The notes under the pieces: generated by a model
What the model was told of the DNA's origin: nothing
The model's input: the letters and a program-made list of their open reading frames with translations, nothing else
Database searches by the model: none
Translations under genes and position numbers: made by a program
Shown: piece by piece, positions 54,141 to 61,066 of the stretch
How positions within the stretch are numbered: position 1 is the stretch's first letter
Layout: each line of letters begins with the position of its first letter
Assembly: GCA_963575745.1 (NCBI GenBank)
Contig: CAUYUJ010003669.1
Coordinates: forward strand, 1,114,736-1,178,735
Length of the DNA: 64,000 nt
Direction: 5' to 3'
Source of the DNA: Prorocentrum cordatum
Lineage: Eukaryota; Sar; Dinophyceae; Prorocentrales; Prorocentraceae

Positions 54141-56010
54141 CGTCAAATTCCACTTCTCCCGTGGGTGCCGCGATAGGGCTGGCATGCCATGCGCGGGCGG
54201 TCGTGGGAGACCTGCGCCAGCGCAGACAGGAAACGGACAGCTTCGTCCGCCGCCAAGCCCATTGCGCGCGTGTTGATGGCGCACCAGCCTACCAAGGGGA
54301 TGTTGTCGCGACCGGCGAAAAGCACTGGAACTCTGCGGTGGCGCAAGCGCCTGCGAAAGCGGCTGCTCAGCTTGCAGGTCGTCTTGGTGCGCTGCGAACG
54401 CTGGCAGGAACGGCTGGCCGTCGGAGTAGAACTCATGGAATTCTTCCAGGGCGGCACCGAAGCGTCTCGATCTGTGACAGGTACCCCAGCAAGGTCATCT
54501 GGTTGATGGCGTTCTGCTGCCGATGCTGGAGACACCGCCGCTGCTCCATGCTGGAGCTGCGTAGCCCGTGGCCGGGCGGCGCTCGGTCGCCGCCGGCGGG
54601 CCGCCAATGGCCCGGCATGGGCGCGCCGGCGCGGCGAATGGCGCGGTCGCCCGAAACGACGCAGCCAAACCCGGCTGCCAGTTGATGACGGCCAAGTGCT
54701 GACGTGAGCCGTCGGCCCACATGCCCAAGAGCATCGTCGGCCTTGTGTGGGGCGTTGCTGGCGTAGATCCGCCGCCCGACATTGCAGAAAGCTCGACGTG
54801 TGCAGCGCGGGCCCGACTCGGTTTTCGAAGCGACGCGGGCGGCCCCGCTGGCGCTGGCATCGCGGCGCCGCGCATGCCCGACTGGGGCCCAGTCGTCGCC
54901 GCCCACCTCTCGTCGCGCGCGAGGGCGCCCGCGATGGCGGCAACGATCTCGGCCGGCACGGCGGCCGCATCGACAATTCAGAGTAGGGCGCGTGATGCCA
55001 CTGACCCTGGCTCCGAGTTGGCGTCTCCTGCAGGAGGCGCTGGGCCTGGCATCGGCGCGTCGCGCATGCCGTCCATCATGTTGATGGCGTGCACCTCTGT
55101 CCCCGAAATTGCCCTGCTGTGCCCTCGCGTTCAGGCCGTGCGGGCGCCCTGGCTGGCGCCGCTCCTCAACCGGAGCGACGGGCAGTACCCTCTTGTCGCG
55201 TCGTCGCGGGCGCAAGAGTAGAGGTCGTTCTGCCAAACGGAGCCCCCGGAGAATCCCCTGTCGTTCATGGTCGCAATCTGGATGACGAAGCGTGGCGGAA
55301 CCACCCTGCAAAGCCGTCAGTGAAGGGGTCGTCGATGCGAACGGAATCGCACCAGGGGCGCCGCGCATGCCTGAATGGATGCGCGGGCATTCCGGCAGAT
55401 ACTGACAGCCGCGGATGAACTGGTCGCCGCTCTTGCGCGCGCGGTGAGCGCCACGCGCGACAGGACAGTCCATGGCGAAAGAATTCTTAGAAGAACTCGC
55501 AGCAGGTGCCGCGCGAGAAGAAATGGGGGCCACCTGGCCGGTCAACCGACGCATGCAGCTAGAGGGGCGCGAGCATGCCGGGCATCGCGCGGCCGTTCGC
55601 GGCCCTGATGACATGCCAAGGGCGCCTCTGCACCTCCGGGCAACATATCTACAGAAGCCCACCCGTCTGCATGCCTGCGCGGGTGTCCGTCATGCTTGCG
55701 GTCTTGAGCTGTGCAAGTGTAGCAGTCGGGGCGATGGCCCTCCTTCCACTCCTTGACCGTTCCATGCCTCCTCCCGTATTGGCCCCATACCATTGCGTCA
55801 CGCACATCCACCCAGCCGCCGAGGGCCCTCGCGAAGTAATCGCGGAAATTATCGTCGCGGAAAGGCCAGTGGCGGCAAGCAGTGGGCCGCCGCGTGGATA
55901 TCTTGGAGAGTTCCGAATGTCGTGGTAGCCGGCCGCTGAGATGGTTCGTCGTAGCTCATCCCGCAGCGGCTCCCCCATGTCCGGCAACCGCAGTTGCGCG
56001 AGGCCGAGCA
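54140..56010 (-). pseudogene. Degenerate coding-like tract, identity unknown (part 1)
   Basis: Protein-like minus-strand segments follow each other in changing frames: MGEPLRDELRRTISAAGYHD (upstream end ~55975), VDVRDAMVWGQYGRRHGTVK with EWKEGHRPDCYTCTAQDRKH (~55810-55690), RFVIQIATMNDRGFSGGSVW (~55290), EIVAAIAGALARDERWAA (~54950), CLQHRQQNAINQMTLLGYLS (~54530), LEEFHEFYSDGQPFLPAFAA (~54450) and VLFAGRDNIPLVGWCAINTR (~54320). The collinearity on one strand and balanced composition argue for a decayed protein-coding sequence of 500+ residues. Frameshifts and at least two stops separate the pieces. I could not place the family. Confidence 0.4.
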
Positions 56011-56044
56011 GAGCACTGCGAATGTTATTTATTTATTTGTTGTT

Positions 56045-56070
56045 GCTTCTCTCTCTCTCTCTCTCTCCCC

Positions 56071-56107
<37 letters not shown>

Positions 56108-56130
56108 ATTTCGCTATCTCTCTCTATAAA
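56045..56130 (+). repeat. (CT)n microsatellite
   Basis: TCTCTCTC with CCCC and TATT interruptions. Confidence 0.9.
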
Positions 56131-56199
56131 TATGTGTCTACATATATGTTTATCACTCGGCCAGCGCGTTGCATTTCGCTCTGCGTACTACCCCGCATG

Positions 56200-58010
56200 C
56201 GGCTTTAGGTTATAATAGATCTGTCGCCATCAAAACATCTCGATGGGCCTCCCTGCGCGCGGCCGTGCCAATTGGGGGTCTTCGCCAAATGCCTGGCCCG
56301 GGCGATCCTGCCCCCGCGGCGCGTCGCCTCCATCGGCGGCGACCACCGGCGACCCGCGACGGATCGGTCGACCGTCGGGGCAGCTGGCACCGGGTCTTCT
56401 CCAAGAAGGATGTCCTTGCCAGGTGGCCGTGCTGGCGTCTGCTGCTGACGCGCCTGGCGCCTTGGGCCCCAGGCATTTGGCTCCTATGGTCGCGCTATGG
56501 CAACGAAGCTAATGACGCAGTCGGCAGCCGCAGCGCCGTCGGCAACTGCGGCGCGTCAACATTGGCCTCCGAGGGGGCCGCGGCCTCGGCTTCCCCGCGG
56601 ATGCGTCGGGGCCGCCTGCGCGCGTCGGCGGGGCGGGGGAACCCCGCGAGATGGGCCGCGCCTGGCAGCCAGGCCTCGCATCGCACAAGTCCAAATGACT
56701 TAGGCGGAGGTTGTGATGAACCGTGAATGGCAGCCACCCTGTCGGCAATCATTTGGATCGGCCTAGTCCCGAAGGTGCTTAGGCCTTTCTGCAAAGTTCG
56801 GCCGCTTCTAGTCGCATCCCCCCGGTTTTGGCGCTACCCGCACGCGGCCGCTCCGGCGCGCAGAACGAAAAGCCCTCAGCTGAAGGCCTCCTTATAGTCC
56901 CGGTGTGCCGAAGCGCGGGTGAGTCGGCAAGTCGCGGGCCGCTCCTCCGACTCTCGCCGGGAGTGCTGCTCCTGCTTGAGCTGGACCACTGGCGGGCTCG
57001 TTGCTTCCGTCGTTCTCGCTCGCACCCCCGACCGCAATGGTCGTTGATGCGAAAACGTACTCGAGGTCGAACCGTCTGCTCGCGGCCGCGGCGATGTCCT
57101 CGGCGCCCGCGGGCGCCCCATCTGTCGCTGACTGAGCTGGGCCGCCGCGCCAGTCAGAATGGTCGCGATTCCTCGGGGTCGCCAGGCGACGCGGCAATCG
57201 CGACAGTCGGTCAAACAAACAACCGCTGCGGACGGTCCGCGGACGTCCTGGAATGACTTCCAACCGTAGACTCGACAATCACGTCTGTCCGCGGCCAGGT
57301 CGCGCTTGGCATGTCTCCGCGCGTCACTGTCCTCAATGCGGCTGTAGCGGGTGCCCCGAATAACTCGGGCATCCTCGTCGCGAGACGAAGGCGGTTTGAA
57401 TGCCAATCCTTGGCATTTTGCTTCCTCCAGCCGCTGGATCCATGCCGGCGCGCGCAATCGCCCGGGACGTCGCGGGCAGCGCCTGTGCCCCGACCCGTGT
57501 TGGCGCGGCCCTCGAAGGAGCCTGCCCGCGGCCCCCCGGCAACGAAGGTGGTCGAGACGAAATTGCCCCAGCCTGCGTCACTCTGCTCCTCGGCGGCGAC
57601 GCCGACGACCGCTGGACCTGGCCTGTGGCCGGGCGCGGGGCCCTTCGAAACGTTGCTTCGCGCGTGCCCATGCAGGTGGGCGCCTAACTCGTCCTGGGCG
57701 GTCGAGATTGTCTCGGCCTCGGCGGCAGCGCCACTGTTCTCGCGGTCGCCCATGAACTCGATGTCGCTGTCCTTCAGCGCATTGCCGGGCATTGCCGCGC
57801 GCGGGGATGGGGGGGCCCGGCCAGTCCTGGAACGGAGTTGCTTCCTCCTCGTAGACGCGCAGCTCGTCGAAGATGTAGTCGGCGCGCTGCTCAATCCCCC
57901 GGGGCCCCACAGCGAAATGCGCCATCAGGAACCGGGCGGCAGGCGACGCCGCCAGCGGGGGTCGAGCAGATGGAGAAACGCTTTCGATATCGCCGTCAAA
58001 ATGTTCTGAG
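56200..58010 (-). pseudogene. Degenerate coding-like tract, identity unknown (part 2)
   Basis: Minus-strand protein-like pieces include AHFAVGPRGIEQRADYIFDE + LRVYEEEATPFQDW (57922-57815), then in another frame AMPGNALKDSDIEFMGDREN and NFVSTTFVAGGPRAGSFEGR (57800-57490), EDIAAAASRRFDLEYVFAST (~57100) and RVAAIHGSSQPPPKSFGLVR (~56735). The first switch falls at a run of seven G on the plus strand (57810-57816), a typical indel site, so a single-base length error or mutation there would join two frames. Possibly the 5' portion of the same decayed gene as 54140-56010, separated by the (CT)n insertion; that is an inference. Confidence 0.4.
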
Positions 58011-58019
58011 CCAAGGAAT

Positions 58020-59205
58020 GCGGAATTCCCCCCCCCCCTTCCCCCTTGCTATTGGGGCGCTGGTCCTGGACGTTGCCGACGCTGCCAGACGCGTTGCACA
58101 TCGAGCGGTACCCGTCTCAATCCAAGGGGTTCATCTTCCGTTCCTCGCCATTCTCCTAAATGTTCACCGTCCCTTGCACTTTCCCCTGCCGAGCAAGATT
58201 CTCGCCAGCCCATAGCCAAAAATATGTGCCAGGAGCGTGACAACACCGAAACCGTGCAATCTCCGCCTCTCACCGTTGCATCGCCCCGTTACCCGATTGT
58301 GGAATACTCGTCGCGCTGCGCGCCCAGCGCGTCTATTTGCTTCGTTGACGACTCGTCGCGTAGACACGTAGCCTAGAATTAAAGATTCGGCAATCTGTTT
58401 ATGACTGATATGCACTGGTACGTCTGTCCGCGGTGGGGCTGGCGCGGCCGCCAGCCCGCTCGCGCGGTAGCGCCGAGCCACGTGGGATAAAACTGCAATG
58501 GGACATGTGGCCATGTGGCTGTCGGCGGCGAGTGGGTGCGTAGTGGTGTAAACAAGTGGCGTACACGCTGAGGTCGACGTGGCCGTCGACTGGTGCATCG
58601 CAACAAGTGAGCCAATGGCATGGCTCAGCTCCGCGAAAGAACGGTGGCGCAATAGGAACAAGTATGTTGATATGTTACCGAACTGCGCCGTGGAATACCG
58701 GAATTGGAGTAATAGCGATCCACGCAGTAGAGAGGTCAGGTCCGATACCAAATCGAAGGTGGCATGGTCAGCCGCAATACGTAAAACATGTTAGACGTTC
58801 TCCAGATCCCAGCTGTGACGTAGCATAAGCAAAGAGTAGCGAGAAGGGACACGGGACAGCATGTGGGAGAGCGCGCGGTAAAAAAAAAACGACGTACGTT
58901 TGTCTCACGCGAAGGTGCTGCCTAGGCATACGCTCGCTGCGCGCAGCTGTGCGCCACAACGGCAGCGGATAGCTCGCTTTGCTCGCCTTTGATGACGCCC
59001 GTTCAAATTAGAGTGGTAGGATCTCACCGAATGGGCCGCTCGGGCCCCGGGGGGGTCACTCAAAAGACGTCGGGCACAGCAGATCCTCGCCAAATAGCTT
59101 CGAGCGTGTTGAAAGCACGTCCTTGGGATCTTTTCGGGACCTATGTGGGCGGTCTTGGAGGCTTGGAGGGCGCGGGGGCCACCGTAAGAAACCAACAGTA
59201 TTGAA
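58020..59205. other. No gene seen
   Basis: Unique sequence of moderate GC. Open frames are short and unremarkable on both strands. Confidence 0.4.
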
Positions 59206-59219
59206 CATCTCAAACTGCT

Positions 59220-59891
59220 AAATCCGCCGACTCCATGGGGGTCTTTAGGCGTGTGAGGTGGTTCACCTCCCCACTACCCCCCCCCCAGGGACCCCAAACG
59301 AGAGATTTGCCCTCCCCCCCCCCTCCGCCCCGGACGGACGCGTCATGGGAGCATAGAGGACCCCAAAACGGGCCAAGAGGGCCCCGAGTGGGCCCCAAGA
59401 CGATCCAAGAGGGCCCCGAATCGTCGAATGATCGTTCCAAAGCGCCCAGGATGGCATCCAGACGGCCCAAGATACCTCCAAAACGCTCCAAGAGGCCTCC
59501 AGGAGGACCCCCAAAAAGCAACGAAGAAGTGACAACTGCCCCATTCCCTTAGGAAAACACAGATTTAAAACATGTTCGCCTCTTGCGATTTCATACCGTG
59601 CAAGACGGCAAAAAAAGGCCCCTAGTACAGCTCCAAGACGGCCCACACGGGTCACAAGACCGCCAAAGAAGCCCCGATGACGGCCCCAGAAGGCCCCCCG
59701 AACCCACATTTCCAGCCTTCGGCCCCATGGCGCCCCCAGGTTGCCTCAAGAAGACCCCAACACGCCCCAAGCCGCCCCCAGGCAGCCCAAACAGAGCCCT
59801 CAAACGCCCCCAAGAACCTCCCAGGAATCGGACAAGCCTCGAGAAATGCAGTCCTGGACGCGCCATAGCTCATAGAGGGGTCGGCGGATTT
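59220..59891. mobile_element. TIR-bounded element (AAATCCGCCGACCCC type), 672-bp copy
   Basis: Left end AAATCCGCCGACTCC (59220-59234) and right end GGGGTCGGCGGATTT (59877-59891) are inverted repeats at 14 of 15 positions. As in the 25973 copy, the left end is followed by a GGGGGTC...GGCGTGTGAG block and the interior is the reverse complement of the CTTGGGGGCCTC repeat family. No ORF of its own. It ends 18 bp before the DinoSL relict. Confidence 0.6.
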
Positions 59892-59909
59892 GGCGTGAGC
59901 CTACAGAAA

Positions 59910-59946
59910 TCCGTATCCAGTTTGGCCCAAGCCATTTTGGCTCAAG
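59910..59946 (+). other. Tandem relict dinoflagellate spliced leader (DinoSL)
   Basis: Positions 59932-59946 read CCATTTTGGCTCAAG, identical to the last 15 nt of the 22-nt DinoSL. The 22 nt before it (59910-59931) match the full DinoSL at 19 of 22 positions. A full-length leader followed by one lacking its first 7 nt is the signature left when a retrotranscribed, already trans-spliced RNA is transcribed and trans-spliced again at the AG inside the old leader. It marks the original mRNA 5' end; LINE ORF1 starts 80 nt downstream. Confidence 0.85.
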
Positions 59947-60025
59947 CATGAGGGTTATGGGCTTGAGCTGAAACGTAAGCCTACGTTCGCCCCACACCAT
60001 CCCAAGTTTCCTTGGAGCCTCTGAG

Positions 60026-61066
60026 ATGACCGGATGGAGTGCCGCGTCCCAGCACGGGTGCCACACGGCGTGGACCGAGCAGGGCCGCGCGAGCAGCGGC
60101 GCACCAGCGCCATGGCGCCAGCAGCAGGTTGGCGCGTGGCAGTGGTGGCAATGCACGTTCTGCTCCGAATGGTGCTGGACCAACAAGTGCAGCAAGTGTG
60201 GTCTCAAGCGAGGGTGGAGTACTGCGTCGACACCGTACTCTCACCACCAGAGCCTCCACCAGCCGACGTACAGCGAGAGCGTGCAATCGGGCCAGATGGT
60301 CCAACACGAGCTGCGCGGCAAGATCGACCAACTCCAAGCGGACTCGGCAGCTGCGACGGCGGAGCCGAAGCCAACCAGCAGCACAGCCGACTCCAACAAC
60401 CAGCGCACAGCAGGAGACGCCCAGGTCAAGCAGATCGAGGCGGCCCTGAGTGCACTCCCACTCACAGGCTTCGACGCGGAACGCAAGCAGTTGCAGGAGA
60501 GGCTTGCGGAGGTCAAGATGGCCATCACGCGTCAGAGGCCCCTCGGAAAGCAGATCGACTCCTGCAAGGCAGCGCTCCTGAGGTCTCAGAAGAGGGTCTC
60601 CGACTGCCAGCAGGTGATCGAGCGTGCCAGCGCAGCCAAGCAGGAGGCAGCAGCAGAGCAGGCGCGGCTGCAGGCCGAGCTCGCCAAGTTACAGCAGGAG
60701 CTCCCGATGACAAGCGGGATGAACTGCATCCAGATGATGAGCTCCGCGATGGACTCAGTCCTGAGAGCCGCGCAGGACGGTGGAGTGGTTCCACCTCAGC
60801 ACGTCGCGGAGGCCGAGAACCTGATGAAGCAGCTTTCGAGTGGCATCCAGCAGATTGCTCATATGGCCAATATGACGGCCACAGTCCCCATGGACGAGAG
60901 CAGCGGCGCCCGCCGTTCCCGACCAGACGAACCCAACGGGGACAGCGATGCCAAGGAGCGCAGGATGGTTGGCAAGGGCCCGCCTGGGACACCCACTTCT
61001 CAGCGAGATTGCCGTCACTTGTCAACAAAAAACGACGATGCCTCGGAGGTGCAAGTCCCGCCGTGA
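60026..61066 (+). CDS. LINE ORF1: zinc-finger, coiled-coil nucleic-acid-binding protein
   Basis: 346 codons from the first ATG after the DinoSL relict; an in-frame TGA at 60022-60024 (in the ORF2 phase) precedes it. Residues 41-60 (WQCTFCSEWCWTNKCSKCGL) hold C43-x2-C46 and C55-x2-C58 with N53, close to the RanBP2-type finger pattern W-x-C-x2-C...N...C-x2-C. Residues ~95-240 are a heptad-rich coiled coil (AEQARLQAELAKLQQEL). The C-terminus is Pro/Arg/Asp-rich. Probable role: binding element RNA and forming the RNP, as gag-like ORF1 proteins do. Near its 3' end the codons ACA-AAA-AAC contain a -1 slippery heptamer; termination follows at TGA 61064-61066. Same architecture as the ORF1 at 34823-35830. 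Confidence 0.8.
   Translation: MTGWSAASQHGCHTAWTEQGRASSGAPAPWRQQQVGAWQWWQCTFCSEWCWTNKCSKCGLKRGWSTASTPYSHHQSLHQPTYSESVQSGQMVQHELRGKIDQLQADSAAATAEPKPTSSTADSNNQRTAGDAQVKQIEAALSALPLTGFDAERKQLQERLAEVKMAITRQRPLGKQIDSCKAALLRSQKRVSDCQQVIERASAAKQEAAAEQARLQAELAKLQQELPMTSGMNCIQMMSSAMDSVLRAAQDGGVVPPQHVAEAENLMKQLSSGIQQIAHMANMTATVPMDESSGARRSRPDEPNGDSDAKERRMVGKGPPGTPTSQRDCRHLSTKNDDASEVQVPP
61027..61033 (+). promoter_or_regulatory. Candidate -1 ribosomal frameshift site, A_AAA_AAC
   Basis: In the ORF1 phase the heptamer is A|AAA|AAC, a canonical eukaryotic -1 slippery sequence. A -1 slip continues at CGA (61033) in exactly the phase of the endonuclease-RT frame, with no stop before the window edge. A short GCCTC/GAGGC stem (61040-61044 with 61069-61073) begins 6 nt downstream; this is weak, and a pseudoknot was not established. 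Confidence 0.5.
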
